A DNA stretch of 64,000 nt, taken from assembly GCA_026929865.2 (NCBI GenBank), contig CM049405.1, positions 24,006,001-24,070,000 on the forward strand. The letters are read 5' to 3'. The translations under genes were made by a program, and so were the position numbers. The DNA is from Hyperoplus lanceolatus (taxonomy: Eukaryota; Chordata; Actinopteri; Uranoscopiformes; Ammodytidae). Position 1 is the stretch's first letter; every line of letters begins with the position of its first letter. Shown here piece after piece: positions 40,791 through 57,932 of this stretch. Under the pieces are notes generated by a model. It was given only the letters and a program-made list of their open reading frames with translations. It searched no databases and was not told the DNA's origin.

Positions 40791-42261
40791 TTAACTTAAC
40801 TTACAGGTACACTCACAGACAGCACATGTACTCCTATACTTGGTCTGCATTACCTTATGTCATCAGATAGAAAATGAAAATCACAAATTTAAAATATTTT
40901 CCACAGCTAGTAGGATTAGTTTATTCACAAATGTTAATTATACCAAATTGTAATGTCCCACTGGGATATTAGTCCCAAACAGCACTATCCAAGAGGACAA
41001 TCTTCCCTAAACAAGCAAGCAGTCGAGCAATCGTTGTGTGGTTTAAACCCACACAACATTTGCTAAAAAGCTAGATAAAAAAAAAATACTGGATTGACGA
41101 CTATATGACCAATCAGGGGCGGCCTTCAACTGACGAGTGGAAAGTAGGGAGCGTCTGCTCTAACCGGAGACTAGATTGATGACTACATGAACCAAACTGA
41201 ACCTGCCTTTGACTATAATGGCATAGGGTTAGGGTAAGTGTATCCTGAAGAGCTTTCCACTCAATAAATACTGACGTGTGTATGTATGTGGGTGGATGAC
41301 TTGACGTGGCTTTTTTTGTGTCCAAGCGCCTCCTAACACATATTTAAAAAAAAATAATTTGTCAAAAAATGTTCTCATGTTGCTCAGACCATGTTGCTTT
41401 ACGTAGACACACTGAACATTAATGTTATACATCACTCACATTTTCACAGTTTTCAACCAAACTAGAAGAAGCTCATATGGTGTGACTGTCCCAACCACAT
41501 ATCACACATTTTAAACCTGAATAAAACTAAGAAAAAATGCAAATCTTCTCAAAAAAGTACAGAATGATCTTACAGATGTCTATTTGGGAGTTGGTTCTTT
41601 TCAGAGTCTAGGTACAATATTTTGAATTAGCTATGAATAGATAGATTTTGTCCGTTAAATCAATGTCATTTGGAGTGGCAACAAATTGTGATTTTTAAAT
41701 GTGTAATTGCTTGGACACCTTTGGTTTGAGAGTTCCCTCTCTAAGGTCCCAAGGCATGCTGGCTGTTGTCATTTTTGCATAAATCAAATATTTTCTGCAA
41801 TCCCAATTCTGTGTGACGCTTTTTACATATAAATTACAAAGATAAATAAATACCTTTTTTGTCATTAATACATTTATATCTATGTTGGCAGTTGTCAGAT
41901 TACAGTTGGTATGCTGTTAGCATGCTATCATAAAATGACATAGCAAAAAATGGTCTGAAAATGCATGAAACCTCATATGGTGTGACGCTAAATCATATGG
42001 TGTGACACTAAATCAGATGGTATGACGCTAAATGGTGTGACAGGCTTTCACACTATATGATCAATTTTTATAGTGATATGATATGAAGTGTATTTGCTTA
42101 CACATACAATGATTATTCACCAGAGTTAACAGTTTATTCTTGTATGTTATAGCTTACAACTCATTTAAATGTATGTTTTTTCTTTTTTTTACCTTGTTTG
42201 GTCCATAATCACATGAAAAAAGGCGACTACTTGTATAATACTACTGTTGTTCTTCTGAGTA
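40791..42261. other. Gene-free stretch with a 20-bp tandem repeat
   Basis: At 41973-42032 a 20-bp unit (TCATATGGTGTGACGCTAAA) is repeated three times with small changes, plus a partial fourth. No gene is supported. Confidence 0.6.
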
Positions 42262-43511
42262 GGGGAGACCGGGGTAAGTAGGCCCACTTTCTACTCTAGT
42301 GAGAATTGCTCATCACCTAAACATCTTTCAATAGTCATTCCTTCATTTAATTCAAGCTTAAGTGTGCTGACTTGAAATGTGTACCCCTCACGTTTTCTAA
42401 CTTATTGTAATACAGAAGAAATTTACCATCAAAGAGACTCTAACACATTGTGACAACCAACCCCATCAAGGGGTCGGTTGTCACACACTATAGGGTTGTT
42501 TGTCACAATGTTATCTTTATGGGAAAAATCTTAAAAAGAAGGCAAGAAAGCAGAACTACATTTGAAAGTTTAATTTAATTGTAAAGTTGAGAAAACTTTA
42601 TGCATCTTAACACAAAATGAGCAAGGAATTAACAAAAAGGAAATCCATATTAAGACCAACCTACTGTATGTAACAACATAAAGAACAAAGCAAATAGGTC
42701 TAACAATAATAGCCTACTCAACTAGGATACACACATTCACTATATGAGTTACAGTGATGGCAAATGTAGGGTCTGCTCACTCTAACTAAGCAGATATTGT
42801 GTACCCACTGGTTGCACATACAACACTTCTTCATTACCTCCCCTGAACGGGTGCTGGAGAACGTTTCCATACAAACCAAACATAAACTATCCTCATCATC
42901 TGATGAATATTCCTCCTCCTGTCTCTTTCTCTTCTGTTTCTTCTTCCCCAGCTGGGGTGGAGTGCACTGGGGTGCAGTAGCCTTGGCAACTGGTCTAGTT
43001 TGGGATGCACTGGGTCGTTTTGATTTTGTTGCCCTTTTTCTCTTTTGCATGCTAGCTGCCTTTCCTGCTCAATTCTCTCCTTCTCTGGGGTGTCAGTGAG
43101 GATACAGCTTGACATTTTCTTTTTTTATTGGGTTCCTTTCCTGGCTGCACCCTTTGGATAACATGTGACAACCAACCCCCCAAAAAATGTGACAACCAAT
43201 CCCAACTGGAATTTATTGCTAGCATCAAGGCCAACAACCATCCGACAACTAATCCTAACCCTAACCCATTGTGTAAAAGCCTCGAAGAAAAATTCTGAGG
43301 AGCTAAATATTTTCAATTTGACATGAAAAACACTAACAGTCCCCTCACCTCAAATGCAGCAGTCTAACTCCAAGGAAGACTATGTAGGTGACCTCTGATC
43401 CCAGTTGTGGATATTTACATACCAAAATTTAACAGACAGCGCCATCTGGTTCCGAGATATAACGATTGTGACAACCCACCCGTGTGACAAATTACCCCGT
43501 TCTCCTCTACT
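42262..43511 (-). mobile_element. Pogo/Tigger-like DNA transposon remnant
   Basis: TA-flanked ends TAGGGGAGACCGGGGTAAGT at the left and, inverted, TAGAGGAGAACGGGGTAATT at the right. The minus frame 43050-42718 encodes a basic Lys-rich stretch and a zinc-finger-like tail CLVCMETF, KKCCMCNQWVHNICL, CHHC. That resembles the C terminus of pogo-class transposases. An upstream frame (43115-42834) overlaps in another phase, so the copy is frameshifted. The DDE domain is absent. Confidence 0.7.
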
Positions 43512-44130
43512 GCATACTCACTCAACCCCAATACCTACCTACTTGAGTGGTGTCAAAATATCAAATTATTAATAGAAAATCTATTGAAATGTGGTGTAGT
43601 TCATCCAATGATGTGACTATATAATTTGGAGATAAAAAGGCTTTACAATTTATTTATTCAGTGATTAATTACAAAATCTCACTGGAACACATGAAAAATA
43701 CTATAAGCTATACTGACAAGTAGTTTTGTTAGATTTATAACAGGATATATTGGAATTAATCTAAACTATACCGAAAAATTTATGGCAAATGTCTTACATT
43801 GGGCAATGATTAAAAAAAATAATGCAAAATGTAATGTTTTTGTACAAGGAAATGCTGGATCTCAATAAAGATAAGATGAAGAATTATGATAAAACCAGTA
43901 TACTTAAGAAAAGTATACCCCATTATAATTTAAATACAAAAACTTTCATGTCACACCATATGACAATTTTAAGCACAGACTCAAACAAATTGGTGAATAA
44001 ATACATATTTCAATTAAAAATCTAAAAGACCACATACATTTTGAGAAATGTAAGAATCAGTACAACTAAACTCAATCATTCTCATGTCAAATATTTGAAT
44101 ATTTAATTTTAACCTTTTTTGGGGGCTTAA
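43512..44130. other. AT-rich gene-free stretch
   Basis: It carries GTCACACCATATGAC near 43950, the inverse of the CATATGGTGTGAC motif at 41475 and 41974. No gene is supported. Confidence 0.45.
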
Positions 44131-44625
44131 ATGTCATCCAGCCATTTATGTATTCAGTGGAGCGCTTCAGGATACCTAGAGATTTTGGACATTTCCATGC
44201 TGCGGGAACAGTTTGGGAATGGCCACTTCATGTTGCAACATGACAATGCATTAGTGCACAAAGCAAGGTACATAAAGCCATGGATGACAGAGTTTGGTGT
44301 GGATGAACTTGACTGGCCTGCACAGAGTCCTGGCCTCAACACCGATAGAACACCTTTGGGATGAATTGGATTGGAGATTGAGAGCCACGCCTTCTCATCC
44401 AACATCAGTGTGTGACTTCACAAATGCGCTTCTTGAAGAATGGTAAACAATTCCCATAAACACACTCCTACACCTTGTGGAAAGCCTTCCCAGAAGAGCT
44501 GAAGCTGTTATAGCTGTGGATCGACGTCATATTAAACCATATGGATTAAGAATGGGATGTCACTTAAATTCATATGCGAGTCATGGCAGGTGAGCCAATA
44601 CTTTTGGCAATATATGGTGTAAAAT
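44131..44625 (+). pseudogene. Tc1-like transposase C-terminal remnant
   Basis: Encodes MLQHDNALVHKARYIKPW and DELDWPAQSPGLN, then a one-base frameshift to PIEHLWDELDWRLRA and a C-terminal tail with one stop. This is the Tc1 DDE region with the second Asp (HDNA) and the final Glu (PIEHLW in the shifted frame). The terminal text CAATACTTTTGGCAATATA is a Tc1-type end. The 5' half is missing. Confidence 0.88.
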
Positions 44626-44860
44626 ATAGTGTACTTTTTTAGTATTAATATTACAGGCAGGCAATATCATCATCTTCCTGTAGTCAGTTCATAGTAAATA
44701 AAGGCACTTGCTCAGAGTGCCTAAACAGATTTGGAAGCTTGAAACATATGGCGGTAAGTATGAATGAAGAGCAAACTGTCACAGCAGTACAGATACTATT
44801 AGGGAATATACTGTAAAGCAGCATGTACTGTAGGAGGTCTAGGGTTTGGACTGGTGACCC

Positions 44861-45514
44861 AGGGCTGTGTCAAAAAATCGATATCGCGATATATCGCGAT
44901 ACTTAGTTTCGCGATATCAGTATCGATTTTTCTAACTAAAAATCGATTTTCTTTAATTGTTTTATGATTTTTTATTTTGCTTTTCAAGGCTTTATTGACA
45001 GTGCAGAGAGACATATAATGGGTTAGAGAGGGAATGCAATGCAGAGAACAATCACGGGTCAGATTCAAACCCATGTCTGCTGTCAGGCCTGAGCCTGAGG
45101 ATACTGACTATTGAAGTTAGATCAATTTTGTTTATAAGAATACTTAAGATTCACTGTGTCAGAAAAAATCACTGATGTGTTTTCAATATCAGTGTGTTCT
45201 GTACGGTTAGTACACAAGTGAATTGGATTTGTTATTTTGATGTTATGGCAGCTGCAGCAGTGTTTGATCATTTGCCAAAACCAAAAAAAAGGAAGAATAG
45301 TAAAGGAAGTTGTGAATGAAATAGTTTTGACTTCATATGTCTGTGCAATTATCAATACATTGTGCTGTTATGTTTGACAAGGCAACTTGTTTATGGAATA
45401 TCGCAATATATCAAGATATGCAATATATTGTGATATATCGTGATACGTATCGTATCGTGACCAGTGTATCGTGATACGTATCGTATCGTGAAGTCCTTGA
45501 CGATACCCAGCCCT
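44861..45514. mobile_element. Inverted-repeat element rich in TATCG/CGATA motifs
   Basis: Ends AGGGCTGTGTCAAAAAATCG and, inverted, AGGGCTGGGTATCGTCAAGG. Flanks GTGACCC and ATGACCC match at 6 of 7. Arms consist of repeated TATCGCGATA and GATACGTATCGTATCG blocks. It is a hAT-like non-autonomous element by end sequence. No protein. Confidence 0.6.
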
Positions 45515-45861
45515 ATGACCCACCTTTTTCTGATGTTATGCTCGTCTGTGCAATATCTCTTTTTCTATTTAGAAAACTGTTAACTATATAACTCTAATAA
45601 TTGTTCATCTTTTTTTAAAGGCACTTTTCAATCATTTATTTGAGAACTGCAAAAAAGAAAAGTGTGATTAATACATATGTTCACAACAACAAATGTAACA
45701 GTATAGTGAAAATATAGTATCTTCTTTTGTTCACAGTACATTCTTTAAACATATGACATTTAACAAAGGCAAATTGATAAATTGATTTTATAATACTGAT
45801 GATTTTTTTTATATACAGTATATATATAAAGACATGTTTGTAAAAGGTGTTCTTGCTGTAA

Positions 45862-51609
<5,748 letters not shown>

Positions 51610-52259
51610 CGTCCACTCTCATCATTCTCTACAAGGAGCAAAAATGTTGAAGAAAAGTTAACAAAGAATTGTATGAAATGCACCCGTAGCCATTTCTCAA
51701 CTCGTTTTTCATGTCATATTAAATTACTAGCCAACGTACTTACCTCATCATAGTCTGTTTGAATTGAGAATTTTTGGACTCCAAGCGAAGAAAAACATTT
51801 GAAGTTTGTGTTAATGTCACCAGCTTGACCTTTTGTATTCTCCATTGACCTGAGAGTCAACTAAGCAGTTTGATTTATAAACATGGAGGATACCTCTAGT
51901 CATGATGACACAGAGCCTGGATCTGAGAACAAGTGTGGGAGTGTTATTGGGTTCTCAAACATTCCTATTTCCATCATGAAAATTCTGGGAGTTTCACAAC
52001 AAAATGACATTTGATTTCCTCCCTGACACCTGCTGTGAGCGAGGTTGTATTGCAGTGCCTGAGATCGTATTGCACTCATAGATTACTGTTGAGCAAATAG
52101 AGAAGCAAAGCAGGTCAAATCAATACTCAGACACAGACTCAACCTATAAGACTTCCCGTCTTCCCGATGAGGGTGAGAAGGGTACAGTCGAACACTCAAA
52201 AGAAAACCATAGCCTGACAGTAAAAGCCTCCTGACATTATGATGAAGCCTAGAGCTGTA

Positions 52260-52690
52260 TTAAAGGTCACCTATGCAAAATTAACTTCTAAATTTTTCAC
52301 ATCTCTTGCTCTGGCTTGTTCCACTGTGGGCCTCTGGCAAACAAAGCATGAGAAAAAAACAACCCTCTCCCTTTTTCTCCATCTCCACCTTTCTGAAAAC
52401 CTGTGTTCAAGCAACACATGTACCCCCCCCCACACACACACCACCATTACCAACCTTAGCACTACCTCACCTGTGGTTAGCCACACCCCACATATCCCCC
52501 TGAATCTAACTGGCACTTAGATTCAAATTGGCAGTTAGATTAAGGGCCAATCAGAGCAGACCGGGATTTTTGGAAGGCCGGGCTTAAAGAGACAAGCTCT
52601 TAAACGGAGTGTTTCAGACAGAGGCTGAAAAGAGGAGATCCAGCAATGGCACTGTGAGAAATATAACTTTTTTTTTTTACACTACACCAT
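52260..52690 (+). repeat. Dispersed repeat family A, copy 5 (most complete)
   Basis: AAAGGTCACCTATGCAAAAT starts it. It runs through CTCCATCTCCACCTTTCTGA, CATTACCAACCTTAGCAC, CCTGAATCTAACTGGCACTT and GGAGTGTTTCAGACAGAGGC to CAGCAATGGCACTGTGAGAA. Opposite orientation to copies 1, 2 and 4. Confidence 0.75.
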
Positions 52691-52892
52691 GAACACAGTC
52701 TCTAGTCCCTCAGGTATTATTATTTTGGTCACCCAAATTTTACTTTTGAACTCGAAAATCTGCCCCTCTGTCTGCTCAGCCAAAACCGCCTGTGAGTGAG
52801 ATGCACCATGTGCAGTATACCACCACATACCAGGAAAGGCCTTCTTCAGCTCTGACTCCATTGTTGAGAAAATGACTGGCAGGATCCCTTGC

Positions 52893-53153
52893 TCAGATAT
52901 AAATTAAAGCAACAGAAAGCTTTTCAGAAAATGGTTGGACTGTTGTTATAATTATCCTTCCACATAGTGATGACACCCGATCCCCTCTGTATCTCTCCAG
53001 TTGCTGTAGCCTCCAACAATGGCCCCATGCAGCAGCCATTGTGAGTGTGAGCACTATAGCAGTGAGCAGGACAGCGCTAGTTGTCATGGTTGTAGTCTTG
53101 TAGAGAGCGTGGCTCCTATGGGTGTTCAGGTGTGACTCTGACTCACCGTTCAC
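52893..53153 (-). CDS. Uncertain short ORF with signal-peptide-like start
   Basis: The frame is 86 codons. An internal ATG in a good context (ACAACCATGACA) starts a hydrophobic stretch, TTSAVLLTAIVLTLTMAAAW, followed by GHCWRLQQLERYRGDR. This resembles a secreted peptide precursor, and the real coding part could splice further downstream. I recognise no family. It lies 1.3 kb upstream of the kelch gene, next to a dispersed repeat. It may be a chance frame. Confidence 0.25.
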   Translation of the reverse strand: MNGESESHLNTHRSHALYKTTTMTTSAVLLTAIVLTLTMAAAWGHCWRLQQLERYRGDRVSSLCGRIIITTVQPFSEKLSVALIYI

Positions 53154-56100
53154 CTGACTGTCCTATAGGCCGCGGTTTCACGAGGGAAACACACTGCCGT
53201 AGAGAGACACAGGAGCATGGCTCTCAGGGGACTAATGCTCTCCAAACTAATTGTTCTTGTACAGTTGGCAATCTCTTCGGGATTAGCAATGTCTTTGTTT
53301 AGGTTCCATCCCTTTGGTGAAATATTTAGTTTGCAACACTTTTGGCAGTCACTTATTTCAACACTATTCCACTAATCAACTCAACTACAGTGGTGGTCAT
53401 TGTTGATTTAATAAAATGCGGATGTGACACGATTAGTTTTGAATACAATACAATAGAGGGAAAGTTTAAAAAAACTGTCACTGTATCTTTCATTAACGAC
53501 CATTTTGGGAGTAACAATGATAAAAAAGGAGCTGACATATTGATGGCATTGACTAAATGAGTGAAGCGTTGAACTTTTTACTCTTTGAGTTATAAACACA
53601 GTCATTTCCCTATTATACTGGTCACTGAGCTTGTCCACTAACCCTAAACTGCTGCTGCTGAACTCTCTTTTATCGACACCACTAAAAAAGTGTTGACTTT
53701 TCTGCATCTATCACTCTGTCACATGAGCAAACAGCTTGGAGGTCACAACGCTGTAGTAACACACTTGGCTAGGGAAATTCCTTTGATGTAGGCTATAGAA
53801 AAGGTGGTCACTTAGTTGAAGTGAGATATACTTCAGTCAAGTGCCCTGCCAACCCCTTTGGGACTCACTAACTTCTCTTACTTCAAGGAACCATCTCTTG
53901 CAGAGTTGTTTTGTTCCAACTTGTATTTGTACCTGCTTGCTTGTTCAGGTTTCTGAATGCTCTAAAATGATGAAGAAATGTTGTGTTAAAGGCATGCCAG
54001 TGTGAGGTGACACTTCCCATGAGTCACAGAAAAGGGATGTTGCAACATCTCAATTAGAAAGAAAATGCCAGTAAATCGCAATTCATCACACACACGGGCT
54101 GGGAAAAAGCAGCTAGACCAAGGACACTCCATTGATGGAATAAAAATACGTGCCTTTCTATTCACTCTCGAATTAAATATTAACCTATACCTACTTTAAA
54201 GTGTGCATTCCTACAATATCAATTGTTTTCTTGTTTGCTGTTGTTATAGCCTAGGCTACTACAACACCTTTTCAAATCTTCTTTAAACTAGAGAAGCTTC
54301 CCTCAGTATGCATTACAGTTGATCATCATATCAAATAGCTTTCAGTAATGTGTCTCTAAATTAACAGCTCGCAACTAAGTTTACTTTACAACTACCTTAG
54401 CTGTACGTGAACTGGTAGGCCTATATTTAGAAAACTAGCGTAGGCCTACTTTAACTATAGCTTCCGTACGCATGAGTTACATTTGTGATAAGCTAAGTTA
54501 ATGTGAGCATCCTTTTTCGCAGTTGTACTTCTCACTGACTTGACTTTACGGTAAGTCAGAATGGGTAATTTGAGCGCATAGCCTAATCTAGCTACGGTTG
54601 CCTATAAATCAGACGTTACTAACGTTAGTCAATGTGGCTCGCGAGTGGGATGACAACCTCTTCAGGAGGAATGCGACCCGTTCATTTACGGCTCAGTTTC
54701 CAAGGGAACACCAACGAAGGGCTTGCCTTGTTTTAGAAAGAAACTCAGGCAAATGATGAAGAGTCCAAAACATCTAGGTTAAGTTATGACTTGATTCACA
54801 AACAATGTGGCAATCAGAAAAATCAGAGCGCAGACTAATTTGACGAGGTTCATAACGGTAAAGTCGAAGAAGAGGAAATGAGGAGATGAACTTCTTTAGA
54901 GCTTCGTTGCCGATAACACTTTTTTTTTGTTGGTGCAAATAAGACTACAGCAAATATCTCAATAGTAAATTGTGTTTACACTCTAAAATAGTGTGACAGG
55001 TGTTTCAGACATGAAAAAAACGTTAAGACGGAGTTGTTACTTACGAAATTGTCACTGCTCCTCTCCGTCTGATTGTTGTCTATGTAAATGGTGTTGTGCT
55101 GCATTCAGAGACCGGTCGTAAAAGTAAAACATTTAGCAAACTAGGAGGACTGAGGTGCTTGGTTAAACATAAGATAGCAGAAGTGGACATCTGCAAAAAT
55201 CTCGATTCTAAAACACACTTCGCCCCCGAATAGAGAGGGAGCCCACTTTGGATATTCATAGTTTAGATCAGATTAGGCTACACATGTAAAGTAAGCCTAG
55301 AATGTAGGCCCATAAGTACACACCTATCCTCCATCTATTCACACTAATTAGGCTATTATCAAGACTTGATGAAATGATGAAATTAATTTATGATGAACTT
55401 ATATCAGGAGAACTATGTTTAGCATAGCATGGTACTTTAATGCTCTGTCAACATGGCTGATGTTAGGTAGCCTACACAGTCATTAGGCCTAACACAAATG
55501 TGTTTTTAAAGGCCTTGCTCACCAGAACAGTTTTACCTTCTGTCTGATTGGAACCCCCCTCAGGATGACTGTGGGTTGCAAAAAAACAAACAAATAGCAA
55601 GGTCAGAGGTATTTTAATCAACCACTGAAGGGTATACTATGCCCACATGGTCACTGTGATGGGGGATGTTGGTCAACATATTTGAAATCACATGTGTAGG
55701 TTGGCCGTTGTGGGTTAACAGGGCTGTTAAGATGGCAAAAAAAATATCAAAAACATGAAAGTTTTAGGCCTACGTTGTGAGACACCTAAACTGAGTGTTT
55801 TCATACAAACCTACGTTACACCCTTTGACAAGCAAAACACTGGTAAAAAAAGACTCATTTAGCCTACACTTTTTTTTTTCTTAGAATGGGAAATTAATTT
55901 TCTTTTGGAATCATGGTCACGTGCAATTGTGAGATTTCCCAGTCTTTTCAACAGTAAGTGAAGGCAGCTTCAGATCAGTCATCAGGAGGAGGGGCAAACT
56001 TGTGTGAGGCAGGCTGCTGGTGGAGCCCACTTGCTCTCTGGCTTAACAGCACTGAAGTTATGTCACTGACAGCTGTGCACAGTTCTCACAATGCAATGGC

Positions 56101-57102
56101 AGCAGTAGTGGAGGAAGCATTCAGATCCTTTACTTAAGAAAAAGTAAAAAATAAATAAACAATTATAGCTGCAGGGGCAATTAGCTGGTTCAGGCTTTCA
56201 TTTGATTTTGAATTGAGGAGATACAGTCATTCTATAATTAGGGGTACATGTCATGTCCATGGGTTGCATCTATAAATTGTACACAATAGTTATTTTAATA
56301 ATAATAATAATCAATAATCAATTTTATATTGGGACAGAGTTATCTTTCATTTCACTTAAAAAGGTCAACCAGTTCCATATTTTTTTTTTCAGAAAGTGCA
56401 TATTCTATATTAGAAGTTGCTGTTTTTGTGCTGTCCTAATGTCAGGTGTTTTCATCATTATTTGTTGGAAATAATCATTATAATAAGATGAAGGTGCTTT
56501 AAAAACAAATTTAATTATTAATATACATTAAATTATCCACTTTGTGCATGTCCGAGAAATTTCTGTCAACCGTGTTACACACTGACAAAACCCCTATAAA
56601 TCAGCAATGGTTTGCTCCAAAGTCACATGTCACCACTAGATGTCATTTCCTGCAGTGGAGGCAAATTTGAAAACAGTTGGGTAAGATTTTACTTCTCCTC
56701 TTCAATATTTCATCAATAATTCAGGTTTTACATTGAGTGGGTTAATGGCTTGTCAACTGTGTTATCAACATTTTCTTGTTCACTTGCATTACACATTATT
56801 TTTTACTAATATTAACTGAAAGTGTATGAACATGAGTTGATTGAGGTCATATGGCGACAGGTTCAAGGTTGACACTTAGCACAAGGCCCCAAAATGGCCG
56901 AAATGTCAACCGTGTTACCTGTCAACTGTCTTAGCCATCAAGTATAACACAGTAACATGGTTGACAATGTTGACAAATTTTATTGTGACAGTTTATTTAC
57001 AGTTTTTGTTTTTTATAAATAATGAATACGTATTGAATAACTGGTACATTAACTAACCATTAATAGTGTGTTAACTAAGTATTAACTAACTGTTTTAGGA
57101 AG
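53154..57102. other. Mostly unique sequence upstream of the kelch gene
   Basis: No coding exon apart from candidates listed separately. Short microsatellite-like and AGTACTTTACTT-type fragments occur near 56.1 kb. The motif GTCAACCGTGTTAC recurs at 56.56 and 56.9 kb, next to the broken frame at 57103. Confidence 0.4.
55045..55130 (-). other. Possible 5' non-coding exon end for the kelch gene
   Basis: A strong minus-strand donor (AATTTC|GTAAGT, GT at 55044-55043) lies 3.4 kb upstream of the first coding exon. Another good donor, GATGAG|GTAAGT, ends near 51743. Either could end a 5' UTR exon joined to the AG just before the kelch start codon. The 5' limits are unknown and I have no expression evidence. 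Confidence 0.25.
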
Positions 57103-57324
57103 ATGAGGAGTCACTTATCTGCTGCTGAGATGCAGTGACAGTACAGGGATCGGCGTAATGCTAATCCTGAGAAAGGAGCTGCATATTTACAAAAGCACAG
57201 GGAAACATGGCAGGAGAACAAGCAGCGAGGAAAGGTGAAGGCAGTGAACGATTTAAGTGAGAGGGAGAAGAGAAGGAAACAAGTATATTGGCCCAACGTC
57301 AGACCAGAGAGAGAGCAAAAGTGA
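57103..57324 (+). pseudogene. Broken transposon-associated frame, basic N-terminal domain
   Basis: The frame reads MRSHLSAAEMQ, stop, QYRDRRNANPEKGAAYLQKH, then a Lys/Arg-rich stretch with LSEREKRRKQ, and ends at TGA. Pattern (Y.RRRNA.PEK, LSEREKR) is one I associate with fish transposon proteins, but I cannot name the family. It has an internal stop. Confidence 0.45.
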
Positions 57325-57409
57325 TAGAGAGCCAGTTTACTCCACCCCAGAGTCCTGGAGTTAATTCACAGCCTCATGTCAAGGTAGAGATTTTTTTCAC
57401 TTCACTTCA

Positions 57410-57625
57410 CTTTTTTGCACTTTTCCAAAACCAAGCTGAATAGAATTTTCCCTTCTGTTTCTGCTACCTGTGATAAATGTAAATCTGCTGACGGAACTCT
57501 CGGACATCTTTTCTGGGCCTGCTCTAAACTCACGAGGTTTTGGAATGGCATTTTTAATCTGTACAATATCATAACAGACAACTGACTCCTGACTGTCTCC
57601 TGGTGATATTGGGCAGCACAGAGTC
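57410..57625 (+). pseudogene. L1-type LINE ORF2 C-terminal fragment
   Basis: Encodes LNRIFPSVSATCDKCKSADG, then TLGHLFWACSKLTRFW and NGIF. The C..C plus H...C pattern is the cysteine-histidine end region of L1-type ORF2. It ends in stops. Confidence 0.7.
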
Positions 57626-57932
57626 TAAGTACTGAAGACTTTTTATTATTATCAACACAAAAAAATCACAAAACAGAATGTGATAACATCCTCAAATAAA
57701 TTACACATCCTTATGTTGGGTTCAGGTAACTTGTCAAGCATTTTGGTGAACATAGATAAAATATTTGATTAAATAAATAAAAAAGCTTAGGGATATATAT
57801 AGATGTAGGCTAGATGGTTATGAAGTTTTCCTATTTTGAAAAGAAAAGTGACAGACTTCAAACTTGACCTTTGGGTGCAGAAAAGTTGCTTCACAATTAT
57901 GTGCTGAAAAGGGTTTTAGCTATATAAAACTA

